NCBI GenBank assembly: GCA_028284385.1
Contig: JANQRT010000026.1
Coordinates: 1-64,000 of the forward strand
Direction: 5' to 3'
Length of the DNA: 64,000 nt
Origin: Opitutaceae bacterium
GTDB lineage: Bacteria; Verrucomicrobiota; Verrucomicrobiia; Opitutales; Opitutaceae
Shown: positions 25,236 through 34,511 of the stretch, in pieces
Layout: every line of letters starts with the position of its first letter
Position numbering within the stretch: position 1 is the first letter of the stretch
The notes under the pieces: model-generated
What the model was told of the DNA's origin: nothing
The model's input: the letters and a program-made list of their open reading frames with translations, nothing else
Databases searched by the model: none
Program-made: the position numbers and the translations under genes

Positions 25236-27128
25236 ATGAATCGATGTCATTCCGAAATCTTCTATTCGGTAGGAGTTGCTGTCTGCTCAGTCCTTTTGCA
25301 GGTCCCTGTTCAGGCCGAAGAATCAAGTAGCTTCATAGCGGGCGAGGCGAAGTTTTCCAATCGCCAGGTCATTACGCATGGACCGGTATTGGGCAGGATT
25401 TCCGATACGAGCGTAGGCATTTGGGCGAGGACGCGAACGCCTGACGCGTTTCGAGTATTCTATGGCTTGGATCCGGAAAATTTGCATCAAGTTTCGGATT
25501 CGGTAAGAACGCGTATTGACAAGGACAATACAGGATGGATCGAAATAGAAAATCTGAAGCCGGATACGCGCTATTACTACGCAGTAGGATTCGAGAATGT
25601 CGTTTTTCAGAACGAGCAGGCGGGATCCTTTCGGACACTCCCTTCCAGTCGTGAAAACGCCAATAGCCAATTCAATCCTGAAGGGCTTTTCAATTTTCGC
25701 TTTGCCGTCATGGGTTGCGGTCGACAGCTGGGCACTGGATATAAAACCGCCGGATTTCAGCCCTATACGACGTTGATGCGCGATTGGAGCGCGAAGATTC
25801 ATTTCGCGCTTCACGCGGGAGATTTCATTTATGAACACGGTCGCAAGACCCAGCCAGCCTATTGGTTGTGGCGTCAGGGTCTGAAGGAATCCGATCTGCC
25901 AGAAATCCTTAAAATCGCCCCGACGCTGGTTGGAGGATGGGAGAATTACAAAATCTATTATGAGCAAAACAACGCTTTCGCCCAATGGCATGCCCATGTA
26001 CCCAATTTTTGGACATTCGACGATCATGAAATAATAAACAATATCTATGGAGCGACCATCCCAGGGCACTACAGCCGCAATGCTGTCTGGCGTGATATCG
26101 GAATCCAGGCGTGGTATGATTATGTGGCTTGGTCGAATCCAGTTGAAGGCAGACCGGATACGCGATTCGGGAAAGTCGAATTAAAGGCTGGATCGGATAT
26201 TCTTTACGATCCCAAAGCCGATTTCTCTAATCTGGACATAGAAGAGAGTCCTGTGGTTCACATCCATTGGGGAAGGCCGACCGCTGGCGAAGTAGGAGGA
26301 AAGTATTTCCAGGAAGGGCCCTCGGATCCTAATTCTCTGGTTTATGGCATCGAGGAGGTCATCGATCGAAATCGTATTCGTATCACGCCTACGCCTGAAT
26401 ATGATTCGTTATCGTCATATAGTATCGCTGGCCATAACTATGCCAAGTTTCGTGTAGCGAACTGCGAGTTTTACATTATGGATACACGAGGCCAGCGAAC
26501 AATTCCGACGACCGATTTCCGGCCGAATCCAGGACAAACAATGCTAGGTCCGCGGCAGAAAGCATGGATCAAGAATTCTATGACTGCCAGCGACGCCGAT
26601 TTCTTCTTTCTCTTGGGTGGAGTGCCTGTAATGATCCCCCACACTGGCAGCGATGCGGAGCAGGGAGGAAAGACCGAAGAAGGCTGGGCAGGTTTCCCGG
26701 AAGAGCGTGAGGAAATGATTCAGTTTTGGGATAGTCTGGGAAAGCCTGTGATTCTTCTGAACTCCGATTTGCACAACGCCTTTGCCATCGAGATCACGGA
26801 TAATGTGCATGAATTCACATGCGGACCGATTGTATCCGATAATCAACACACGCTCACTGCAGAGGGAAATCGGCCTCCTAATGGTCCATACGATTCTGGA
26901 GGTCGCAAAGCCGATATCCTCTGGTCGACTTTTTTTCTCGATCAGACACCTCGTGAGAATCGCATAAACCCAGTCTTCGCGATTTTCCAGGTGAACAACG
27001 TGTTTAATAATAAGCCTGCGGGGAATGAAGACTTATGGATGGCGTATCCAAAGCCTCAGGTCGTTATGCAGATGTACAACGCGTTGACGGGCGAGCTGGA
27101 ATACGCGCAGAGCATACTCGCTCGCTAG
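25236..27128 (+). CDS. PhoD-like metallophosphatase, exported
   Basis: 630 aa. An N-terminal signal sequence (VGVAVCSVLLQVPVQAEE) is followed by a fibronectin-like PhoD N-terminal domain (~45-130) and a PhoD metallophosphatase domain. Metal-site blocks: MGCGRQLG, FALHAGDFIYEHGRKTQ, FWTFDDHEIINNIYG and VILLNSDLHNAFAIEI. Between the DDHE block and the late block is a long insertion (~290-430, 'VVHIHWGRPTAGEVGGKYFQ' and after) not seen in standard PhoD. Family members hydrolyse phosphodiesters or phosphomonoesters outside the cytoplasm. It follows a WD40 gene by 11 bp. A role in phosphate scavenging fits the phn operon, but the substrate is unproven. Confidence 0.83.
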   Translation: MNRCHSEIFYSVGVAVCSVLLQVPVQAEESSSFIAGEAKFSNRQVITHGPVLGRISDTSVGIWARTRTPDAFRVFYGLDPENLHQVSDSVRTRIDKDNTGWIEIENLKPDTRYYYAVGFENVVFQNEQAGSFRTLPSSRENANSQFNPEGLFNFRFAVMGCGRQLGTGYKTAGFQPYTTLMRDWSAKIHFALHAGDFIYEHGRKTQPAYWLWRQGLKESDLPEILKIAPTLVGGWENYKIYYEQNNAFAQWHAHVPNFWTFDDHEIINNIYGATIPGHYSRNAVWRDIGIQAWYDYVAWSNPVEGRPDTRFGKVELKAGSDILYDPKADFSNLDIEESPVVHIHWGRPTAGEVGGKYFQEGPSDPNSLVYGIEEVIDRNRIRITPTPEYDSLSSYSIAGHNYAKFRVANCEFYIMDTRGQRTIPTTDFRPNPGQTMLGPRQKAWIKNSMTASDADFFFLLGGVPVMIPHTGSDAEQGGKTEEGWAGFPEEREEMIQFWDSLGKPVILLNSDLHNAFAIEITDNVHEFTCGPIVSDNQHTLTAEGNRPPNGPYDSGGRKADILWSTFFLDQTPRENRINPVFAIFQVNNVFNNKPAGNEDLWMAYPKPQVVMQMYNALTGELEYAQSILAR

Positions 27129-27147
27129 GCGAGCGGACATAGTGAAT

Positions 27148-27170
27148 GGTGAATGCTAGCGATATTCACC
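27148..27170. terminator. Hairpin between convergent genes
   Basis: GGTGAAT (27148-27154) pairs with ATTCACC (27164-27170) around a 9-nt loop. It lies between the stop of the PhoD-like gene and the stop of the enolase-superfamily gene. No T-run is present on either side, so it is at best a weak two-way terminator. Confidence 0.4.
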
Positions 27171-27186
27171 CCGCTGCAATCCATTC

Positions 27187-28443
27187 TCACAGTTGGACGA
27201 CTTTGGCGGCATTCAAATAGTCGGGATCGAATTCCACGCCTAGGCCGGGGGCTTTGGGAATTCCGATTTCCCCATTGATCGATTCCAGCGGTTTGCCAGT
27301 GTCTACGACGACGTAGGGGATGCCGTCCTTATCGCCTTTGAATTCCTGGAATTCGTTGGAGTTGGGCACAACGGAGGCGTAATGGAGCACGTAAAGAATG
27401 CCGAGACCGAAGCCGGACATGTGTGGGACAATCTTTTTGCCTGTCAGCGCCGCCATGCGAGCCACTCGAATCGAACGGACCAGTCCACCGAAGAAAAGGA
27501 GATCGGGTTGGGGAATCTGCACCGCGTCTTTCTCGATGAGCCATTGGAAACGATATTGGCTCGATTCCTGTTCGCCGCCGGCGATTGGAATGTCCAAGGC
27601 ATCGGCTACGGCTTTGGTGCCTTCGTAGTCGTCGAAACGTACGGGCTCTTCGAAAAACCTGTATCCATATTTTTGTAATTCGCGGCCCATACGAATGGCC
27701 GTGGGTGCGTCAAAGGAGCTGTTGGAGTCGACGTAAAGGGTGGTGTCTTCCCCGAGTTCTTTGCGAGCCAATGGAATAATGGCGAGATCGCGGGCATTGG
27801 AAGCCTCCGTGTAGCGCATGCGAGCTCCCAGCTTGAACTTGACCGCCCGCGCTCCGGATTTGGCGATGAGGCCTTTTAGCTGTTCAACGACAATTTCGGG
27901 AGAGCTTTCACGGTCGCCATTGGCGTAGTAGATCGGCGTCTTGTCGCGGAATCGCTCGCCGAGCAATGCTCCGACCGGCTGGCCGATCTGCTTGCCCATG
28001 AGATCGAGGATGGCGAACTCCATCCAGGCGACGCACATCCAGAAGGGAGCTCCCTGCCATTTGTAATTCAACTTCACTGTGAATACTCCGTGCACCAATG
28101 TATCCAAATCCCGGGCATCCTTGCCGATGAAGAATGGCGCGACGCGTATCAAAAACATAGGATACAGCGAATTCACCAAATGCCGATTGGTAAGCGCTAG
28201 ACCGACAGCGCCGTCTTTCGAGCGGACGCGGACGAAGTATTGCTTGTCGCGTTTGAGAAGATCGATCGATTCGATGACGATCGGGTCCGCGAACAAGCTG
28301 CGTCGCAAGACCGGCTTATTCCAGGCCTCGACAAACGATTCCGATTCCGCTCTCGTTTTAGCGAAACTTTTTCTGGATACGATGGAGGCGGCCGATGCGG
28401 CGCCGACGGTTTTGACGAATTGTCGTCTTGTAGGCATTTTCAT
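27187..28443 (-). CDS. Tat-exported enolase-superfamily (mandelate racemase-like) enzyme
   Basis: 418 aa. The N-terminus TRRQFVKTVGAASAASIVS is a twin-arginine signal, so a folded, metal-loaded enzyme is probably exported. The catalytic barrel shows the MR-subgroup pattern: KxK base motif in AVKFKLG, metal ligands Asp (LYVDSNSSF), Glu (RFFEEPVRF) and Glu (AGGEQESS), and the general base His in KIVPHMSGFG. Such enzymes racemise or dehydrate sugar acids or related carboxylates. Most known relatives are cytoplasmic, so the signal is notable. It is followed on the same strand (upstream side) by a TonB receptor whose terminator separates them. Confidence 0.85.
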   Translation of the reverse strand: MKMPTRRQFVKTVGAASAASIVSRKSFAKTRAESESFVEAWNKPVLRRSLFADPIVIESIDLLKRDKQYFVRVRSKDGAVGLALTNRHLVNSLYPMFLIRVAPFFIGKDARDLDTLVHGVFTVKLNYKWQGAPFWMCVAWMEFAILDLMGKQIGQPVGALLGERFRDKTPIYYANGDRESSPEIVVEQLKGLIAKSGARAVKFKLGARMRYTEASNARDLAIIPLARKELGEDTTLYVDSNSSFDAPTAIRMGRELQKYGYRFFEEPVRFDDYEGTKAVADALDIPIAGGEQESSQYRFQWLIEKDAVQIPQPDLLFFGGLVRSIRVARMAALTGKKIVPHMSGFGLGILYVLHYASVVPNSNEFQEFKGDKDGIPYVVVDTGKPLESINGEIGIPKAPGLGVEFDPDYLNAAKVVQL

Positions 28444-28524
28444 TGGGGTTAGAAATCGTATGTTATGGGCAGTCTATCAAATGGGGTTAGTCTATGAATG
28501 TAAGCGATCCACGGTTTCGCATCA

Positions 28525-28562
28525 AAGAAAAAGGCCGGCCATAGAATATGACCGGCCTTTGT
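28525..28562 (-). terminator. Rho-independent terminator of the TonB receptor gene
   Basis: On the minus strand AAAGGCCGG (28560-28552) and CCGGCCTTT (28538-28530) form a strong G/C-rich stem, followed by TTCTTT. It lies just beyond the stop at 28594. Confidence 0.75.
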
Positions 28563-28593
28563 AATCCCCATAGGGTGTATCCAAAAACCGTGA

Positions 28594-31434
28594 CTAGAGC
28601 GAAATCTTCGCTCCTAAAATGAAAGTGCGACCGCCGTTCTCGAATTCGCGGAAAATCGGCTGTCCTACCGAATCCTGGAAACGCTGAACCGATGGTTCAT
28701 CGGTCAGGTTGCGGATATCGAAGTAGAGAGTGTAGTTGGCGTTTCCTCCATCAATGCGGTATTGGAAGGAGAAATCGAGCGATTCTTCTACATCCAGGCC
28801 TCTGTCGCGATCTGGTCGAGACACGCCTTCATCAGTGATGTCGATCGTGTCGTAGCTGACTCCATTGCGATTGTAAGCAAAGCGAGCAGAGTACTTTTCG
28901 GTTTCGTAGTACAGCTGGAGATTGCCGACGTCATCAAATTGATTGAGAACGAAATCGCGACTGATCCCGTCGCGGAAATCGGCCTCTCCATCGACATAGG
29001 TGTAGTTAGCGATCACGCCGAGATTATTGAAAGGTTCAGGCAGTTTGTTGAACTTCTGTTGATAGGCGATTTCGACACCCGTGTAAGTGGCCACGTCGCC
29101 GTTGACCGGTCGCGTGAAGTCGAAATCGGCGAGGTTATTGAAGCCGGCGGGAATGTCGTTGTCCGGATCGCCGTCGCCAGCATTGTCTTGTCGCGCTTCA
29201 TCGACTTCCCGATTAATGATGTCCTGCAAGTAGGGTGCCAGGCTTGAGATCTGCACGTCCTCTTCTCTGAATCGTTCCACATCCTCGAAGTTTTCGACTT
29301 CCTTGTAGAAGAGTCCGACTGAGAAGACGCCGCCCTGAGGCATGTAGTATTCGAAGCCGAGGTCGAAGTTCTCCGCTTCGAAGGGTTCGAGCAGAGGATT
29401 GCCGCCATCCATGCTGATTTCGCCGGTGTATTCTCCTGTATCATCGTCGAGTTCCCACTCGAAGTCAGTGTCGAAGAACGGGCGCAAGGTGCGGTAGTCT
29501 GGGCGACCGATGGAGTTGGTCCAAGCGGCGCGGAATACCAATGGGTCGGTTGGCTGATAGCGCAGGATGACGGAAGGAAACCAGTTGTCGTACGTATTGT
29601 CCGCTCTGCTTCCATCGGATGCCAAGATTGAAAAGTCGGTCTCTTCGTAGCGCGCGCCAGCGACAACGCGCCAGTCGCCGGATTTCCAGGTCGCTTGCAG
29701 ATAGCCGGCCGTAATGTCTTCATCGATGTCGTAACTGTCTTCAGTATCGTCGCCATCCGGCAGGAAGCGATCGGGTTCGTTGATGAAAAGCTGGTTGACG
29801 AGATCCATGTCGGCCCACTCGCCATTGTCCTGGCCCACGGGTCTAACGGGAGTAGTGCGGTTGTCGCCAAAGACGTCGACCATGTAGATGGTACGATCTT
29901 CATCGACTTCGAAGTTGAAGGTGTTGTTGTCGAGGAAGTAGTCTTTTCTAGCTTGCTTGCCGCCGATTTTGAGCCGCAATTCGCCGGATTCTAGGTTCAT
30001 GACCCGTTCCAAATTAATCAAAGCAGCATCGACTGCATCCTCTGATAGGTCGCCTCGGCGTTGCAGGTAGTCGCCGCGATTGCCGACTTCTAGCACGTTA
30101 GGATCGTTGATCCAATTTTGCGGGTTGGTAAATTGCGGGATTTCTTTGAGATCGTCGAAGGTGTAGGTGAGGTCGATGACCCCGTCGTCCCGTAGACCAA
30201 GGTCTTGGGAGCGAGCTTCGAAACGAGCTCGCGTGCGCGTCAACTCGCGGCTCGCCACGGTGCTGGAAATGCGGTAATCCAGATTCCAATCGCCTTCGTT
30301 GAAGAAGTGTTGGCCTTCGAAGAAGTAGTTCTCGGTCTTCTGTAATTTCGTTCCAGGGCGATGGCGCTTGCGAACGCGACCGCCATCGACCGCTCCTTCA
30401 GTAATAATGCCTTTGCCATCTACATTTTCCCAAACCGAATCCGTGGTCCAGTCCGAGCTCGAATTGAAGCGCACCTGCATATCGCGCCGCAGTTCGTTGT
30501 CTTCGAATTCGGAATAGAATCCGCCGATTTTAAACAAGGTGTTTTCACCCGGTTTCCAGTCGAATGCGATGTTAGCTCCTGAGCGTATACGCTTGAGGTC
30601 GCGCCATTGCAGACGGTAGTTGCTCATGCGCCACAGCTCATCGAATTGTCCGTTGGTCAATTCCAAAGCGGAAACTTCTTCGCCGGTGGTCAGATCGAGA
30701 AATTCATCTTCGGTGCCCCAGTCTGCGGTGGGACTCTCCACCGCGCGGTTGTTTTCCTCCCACGATCCGGCGATCATCAATCCCATATTGTTTTCTTCAC
30801 CAAAGCGGAAGCCATAAGTGAACTCGGCCGAATACAAATCTTCGCTTGGCAGATCATTGTGGCCGTAGCGCACCACTACATCGAATAGGGTGTCCTCGAG
30901 TTCTGTAGCATTCTTGGTTTTGATCTCGACCGCGCCTCCGACTGAGTCGGCATCCATTTCCGCAGGTACCGCCTTAAAGACTTCGATGCCCTTGATGAGG
31001 GTTGCAGGGATGGAGTTGACCTTGGCGGAACGGGATGCGCCGCCAACGGTGGACTCTGGCGAGGGTAGGCGGTCGCCGTTGATCATCACCGCGTTAAGCC
31101 GTGGATCCAGACCGCGAATCGTGATCTGTTCGGCTTCGCCGCGGTCTTTTACGATCGAGATGCCAGGCAGGCGAGCAAGGGCCTCGCCGATGCTTTGGTC
31201 CGGTAGGTTTTCCAAAGTCTCTTCTGAGACGATGGTCGAGATAGTGTTGGACTCTTTCTGCTCTCTTAAAGCTGCTTCAGAGCCCCATTCGATCGGGCGT
31301 ACCACGATCGCATCGAGAGTATAGACGTCATCGTCGTCCTGAGCGAGTATTGGCGACGACAGGATAGCGCATGCAATTGATAGCTTTGCTAAAGGCATAC
31401 GCGGGGTGTTGTATTGTAGTTTTCGCAAGTTCAT
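28594..31434 (-). CDS. TonB-dependent outer-membrane receptor (TonB-Xanth-Caul type)
   Basis: 946 aa. After a signal peptide ('KLSIACAILSSPILAQ') comes the plug domain: 'SIGEALARLPGISIVKDRGE', 'ITIRGLDPRLNAVMINGDR', 'ADSVGGAVEIKT'. A long beta-barrel follows to the C-terminus 'FILGAKISL'. This plug style is that of the large TonB receptors of Caulobacter and Xanthomonas, many of which import oligosaccharides. A TonB-box-like stretch (VYTLDAIVV) sits near the mature N-terminus. No SusD-type lipoprotein is next to it. It probably imports a glycan fragment, given the sulfatase divergent from it. Confidence 0.9.
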   Translation of the reverse strand: MNLRKLQYNTPRMPLAKLSIACAILSSPILAQDDDDVYTLDAIVVRPIEWGSEAALREQKESNTISTIVSEETLENLPDQSIGEALARLPGISIVKDRGEAEQITIRGLDPRLNAVMINGDRLPSPESTVGGASRSAKVNSIPATLIKGIEVFKAVPAEMDADSVGGAVEIKTKNATELEDTLFDVVVRYGHNDLPSEDLYSAEFTYGFRFGEENNMGLMIAGSWEENNRAVESPTADWGTEDEFLDLTTGEEVSALELTNGQFDELWRMSNYRLQWRDLKRIRSGANIAFDWKPGENTLFKIGGFYSEFEDNELRRDMQVRFNSSSDWTTDSVWENVDGKGIITEGAVDGGRVRKRHRPGTKLQKTENYFFEGQHFFNEGDWNLDYRISSTVASRELTRTRARFEARSQDLGLRDDGVIDLTYTFDDLKEIPQFTNPQNWINDPNVLEVGNRGDYLQRRGDLSEDAVDAALINLERVMNLESGELRLKIGGKQARKDYFLDNNTFNFEVDEDRTIYMVDVFGDNRTTPVRPVGQDNGEWADMDLVNQLFINEPDRFLPDGDDTEDSYDIDEDITAGYLQATWKSGDWRVVAGARYEETDFSILASDGSRADNTYDNWFPSVILRYQPTDPLVFRAAWTNSIGRPDYRTLRPFFDTDFEWELDDDTGEYTGEISMDGGNPLLEPFEAENFDLGFEYYMPQGGVFSVGLFYKEVENFEDVERFREEDVQISSLAPYLQDIINREVDEARQDNAGDGDPDNDIPAGFNNLADFDFTRPVNGDVATYTGVEIAYQQKFNKLPEPFNNLGVIANYTYVDGEADFRDGISRDFVLNQFDDVGNLQLYYETEKYSARFAYNRNGVSYDTIDITDEGVSRPDRDRGLDVEESLDFSFQYRIDGGNANYTLYFDIRNLTDEPSVQRFQDSVGQPIFREFENGGRTFILGAKISL

Positions 31435-31896
31435 GACCTTCGTGTTTGTTGAGTTACAACGCTTTTCCTAGCGGGGCTCTGGTAGTTGGAAGAACCTGGC
31501 TCAGACGTCCGTACTCGATGAACGGTTGTGGAATCGCGTTTTTAATATTGGAAGGGGTTGGGTAGAAAGCTGGAGAACGTCCGAGGCTCTCCATCGTTGT
31601 ATCGAGAATTAACTTTCAGAGTTGCTGAGACAACAGGTTGGACTGCTCAAACTGTTGAATCAGGTTATACTATATGTTAGCCGATTATTCGGTCTTAGAA
31701 CCCATCTCTTCGGCACGATTCGGAAACTATAATAAGCAGACTTATAGGCTGTGTTTCATCTAGCGAATACGCGTCTCTGTCTTTATGAGAAGCTACTATA
31801 TTTTTCAGACCGTTCAACATGTTGATTATCTGCCTGCCTTGTTCTTGCATCGGTCATTTGAATACTCGTTTGCTCTTAGAAACGATAGATTTCGAT
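31435..31896. other. Long intergenic region between TonB receptor and sulfatase
   Basis: 462 bp between two divergent genes. It must hold both promoters, and TATACT near 31666 is the only -10-like box I can point to. I see no tRNA, small conserved ORF or clear operator; an imperfect TCAA-ACTG-TTGA element (31648-31659) is too short to call. Confidence 0.3.
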
Positions 31897-33264
31897 ATGA
31901 ATCGCTTTACTCTGATTCGGATTCTTGGCCCCTTTTTTGCCCTCGTTTTCGTACAGCTGCTTGTAGCCAGTAATCGTCCCAACATACTTTTTATTCTGAT
32001 CGACGATCTTCGCTGGGACGCTCTTGGAATCGAGGGGCACCCCTTTGTCAAAACTCCTCATATTGATCGGATTGCTCGGGAGGGTATTCGCTTTACTCGC
32101 ACGTTTATCAGCAATCCGATTTGTTCGCCTAGCCGGGCGTCATTCCTGACAGGGCAGTATTGCAATAATCATGGAATTATCGACAACACCGAGCGAGGAC
32201 CTCAGTCTCATCGACTGACTACCTTCGCCGCGCCCATTCGCGAGGCAGGCTATGCTACGGCCTACTTGGGCAAGTGGCATATGGGTCGCGACAATACCCC
32301 TCGTCCAGACTGGGAGCATTGGATCGGGGCTGCCGGCAACGTGAAGCACGATGATCCCACCTTGAACTTCAACGGCGAGGATAGGCTTGTGAAGGGCTAT
32401 CTCACGGACCTTCTGACCGACTATGCCATCGATTATATAAATCGTTCCGACGATCGACCCTTCCTGCTATATCTTTCGCACAAGTCTGTTCATAGCCCCT
32501 ACATTCCTGCTGATCGTCACGACGATCTGTATGCGGACCAGGAAATCGGCCAGAATCCTTCCTATTTGGATACGCTAGAAGGCAAGCCTTTATTGACGCC
32601 TAATGTAACTCCTGAATTGACCGCAAACATGACGGCGGACGACTTTAGTCCGCAAGCCCGCAATCAGCTAAGAATGATCACATCCGTCGACGAGGGAATT
32701 GGACGTATCCTCGATGCGCTTGATCGTATTGGAAAACTGGATTCGACTGTTGTCGTTTTCGTCAGCGATAATGGCTATCAATGGGGCGAACATTCGCGTC
32801 GCGGGAAACGGTTGCCTTACGAAGCTTCAGCGCGAGTGCCTTTGTATATTCGTTATCCCTCTTTGATCAATCCTGGCTTGGTTAGGTCGCAACTTGTCGT
32901 AAACACTGATTTAGCGCCTACGTTTACGGAGTTGGCGGGAGCTTCGACTCTAGCCGGTGTCCAAGGTCGGTCGCTCGTGCCGCTCTTCGGTTCTTCGTCG
33001 GTTGCCTGGAGGTCGTCGGTATTTCTTGAATACCTTGCCGAAAAAGGAAAGCCCGATGCCCCGGCCTGGCAAGCGGTGAGAACATCGCGATGGAAATTCG
33101 TACGCTACATGGAGAGGCCAGACGTCGAGGAGCTGTACGACTTGAGAGCCGATCCTTTCGAATTGACTAATCTCGCTGACAATCGGGACCTTGATAAGAC
33201 TATCCGAAGCTTATCGAAGGAACTCGATCGATTGGCTGAAATGGCGGGCTCGAAAATTCTCTAA
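31897..33264 (+). CDS. Type I sulfatase, exported
   Basis: 455 aa from ATG 31897, which gives a signal peptide (MNRFTLIRILGPFFALVFVQ); the longer frame to 31819 does not. The sulfatase signature CSPSRASFLTG carries the Cys that is modified to formylglycine. 'NILFILIDDLRWDALG' supplies calcium-binding Asp residues; 'LGKWHMGRD', 'HKSVHSPY' and 'VFVSDNGYQWGEH' are further active-site blocks. It hydrolyses sulfate esters of sugars or polysaccharides in the periplasm. A formylglycine-generating enzyme must be encoded elsewhere. The stop lies 3 bp before the CapA-like gene. Confidence 0.92.
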   Translation: MNRFTLIRILGPFFALVFVQLLVASNRPNILFILIDDLRWDALGIEGHPFVKTPHIDRIAREGIRFTRTFISNPICSPSRASFLTGQYCNNHGIIDNTERGPQSHRLTTFAAPIREAGYATAYLGKWHMGRDNTPRPDWEHWIGAAGNVKHDDPTLNFNGEDRLVKGYLTDLLTDYAIDYINRSDDRPFLLYLSHKSVHSPYIPADRHDDLYADQEIGQNPSYLDTLEGKPLLTPNVTPELTANMTADDFSPQARNQLRMITSVDEGIGRILDALDRIGKLDSTVVVFVSDNGYQWGEHSRRGKRLPYEASARVPLYIRYPSLINPGLVRSQLVVNTDLAPTFTELAGASTLAGVQGRSLVPLFGSSSVAWRSSVFLEYLAEKGKPDAPAWQAVRTSRWKFVRYMERPDVEELYDLRADPFELTNLADNRDLDKTIRSLSKELDRLAEMAGSKIL

Positions 33265-33267
33265 ATC

Positions 33268-34422
33268 GTGATGATGAAAATGAAATTACCGCTCTCCATT
33301 TTTTATATAATTTTTGTATGGAATATTCCATTACTTGCTGACGAGTCTTGGCCCTGGCAGACTCCCAACACCAGTGATCGGGCGGTGATTCTGCTTATGG
33401 GCGACACCAATATTCAGAATCGGACAAGCCATTCAGAGGGCTATCGAACCGTAAGGAACACTCTAGGCGAGGCGGACTTGCGATTCGCCAACCTTGAAGG
33501 CCCTTTCGCGGGTACTTCAAAGGATCCGCGTCTCAAAGATATTCCGCACAAGAAATGGACTCATTCCGAGCCCGACCAAGTTCAAACTTTAGTCGATGGC
33601 GGCATCGATGTCGTTGGCGTGGCCAACAACGTGACCTGGCCTTGGCAGGCATTGATGAGGAGTATCGAGGTTCTGGATGGAGCTGGCATTCAGCATGTAG
33701 GAGGGGGCGAGAATATTGAAAAAGCGAATACGCCTGTCATTGTGGAGGTTGACGGAATAAAGGTCGGCTTTCTTTCCTTTGCCGCCACGGTTTTCCCATT
33801 CGAGCATGCTGCAACTGAGATCCGACCTGGAATTGCCGAGATTAAAGTCCACACCGCGTACCAGCCGCCTCCGAATCTAGACAAGCCGGCTCAGCCTCCT
33901 ATCGTGTTTACTTGGTTTGATGAAGCTTCCAGGGATCGAATGGTCGGCCATGTGGCCGCGTTGAAAGGCAAGACTGATTTGGTGATCACGTCTTTTCACT
34001 GGGGCGTTTCCAATACGACGAACGTGGTGTCTTACCAGAGAGACATTGCTCATGCCGTTATCGATGCTGGCGCCGATGTCGTGTTTGGTCACGGACCTCA
34101 TAGGTATCAGTCTATCGAAGTCTATAAGAGGCGTCCCGTTTTCTATTCCACAGGGCAGTTTCTCTTCGACGATCCGCTGCGTAAGGAAAGGCATAGAGAA
34201 GGCTTGCTGGTGCGAGTGATCGCTGAGAATCAAAAGCTTCACAGCGTATCTTTTGTGCCGACTTGGCGTCCTGACGACGGACTTCAAATATTCCTGGAAG
34301 ATCCAAACCGAGGACAGGGCAAGGAATTAATGGGATACTTGAAATCGGTCCTGGACGATTTTGGGGCCGAGCTTGCCGTTGTCGGAAAGGAAGTGCAGCT
34401 TCAGGGCGTGGGCGTTCATTGA
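33268..34422 (+). CDS. CapA/PgsA-like exported protein with altered metal motifs
   Basis: 384 aa. Start GTG 33268 or one of the ATGs at 33271, 33274 and 33280; all leave a signal peptide ('LPLSIFYIIFVWNIPLLA'). It belongs to the CapA calcineurin-like family: 'ILLMGDTNIQ', 'LRFANLEGPFAG', 'LDGAGIQHVGGGENIEKA', 'VFYSTGQFLFDD'. The family usually reads ANNHxxD and GHHPH; here these are ANNVTWPW and GHGPH, so two usual metal-site His are missing. CapA homologues act in poly-glutamate capsule or envelope metabolism. It is translationally close to the sulfatase, which suggests a joint role on a surface or dietary glycan. Confidence 0.8.
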   Translation: MMMKMKLPLSIFYIIFVWNIPLLADESWPWQTPNTSDRAVILLMGDTNIQNRTSHSEGYRTVRNTLGEADLRFANLEGPFAGTSKDPRLKDIPHKKWTHSEPDQVQTLVDGGIDVVGVANNVTWPWQALMRSIEVLDGAGIQHVGGGENIEKANTPVIVEVDGIKVGFLSFAATVFPFEHAATEIRPGIAEIKVHTAYQPPPNLDKPAQPPIVFTWFDEASRDRMVGHVAALKGKTDLVITSFHWGVSNTTNVVSYQRDIAHAVIDAGADVVFGHGPHRYQSIEVYKRRPVFYSTGQFLFDDPLRKERHREGLLVRVIAENQKLHSVSFVPTWRPDDGLQIFLEDPNRGQGKELMGYLKSVLDDFGAELAVVGKEVQLQGVGVH

Positions 34423-34437
34423 GCTGGTAGGCTAGGC

Positions 34438-34502
34438 GGTAGCGGCTTGCGGGACGCAAGCCAAATGGTTGGGCAATGGCTAGCTAGAAGCTAGCCGCTA
34501 CC
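34438..34502. repeat. Two-hairpin dispersed repeat, GGTAGCGGC...GCCGCTACC type
   Basis: Outer arms GGTAGCGGC (34438-34446) and GCCGCTACC (34494-34502) are perfect inverted repeats. Inside are two hairpins: GCTTGCG/CGCAAGC with a 3-nt loop, and GGCTAGCT/AGCTAGCC with loop AGA. It lies between the 3' ends of the CapA-like and WD40 genes and can serve both as terminators. Confidence 0.75.
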
Positions 34503-34511
34503 TAGGCATGT

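Noticed and set aside
29013..29903. 296-residue frame on the same strand within the TonB receptor
   Set aside because: Low-complexity Ser/Thr-rich translation in a shifted frame of a gene with clear receptor motifs.
15139..31658. Shared AACTGTTGA at 15139-15147 and 31650-31658 as a common operator
   Set aside because: Nine bases without clear symmetry in both places; expected often enough by chance.
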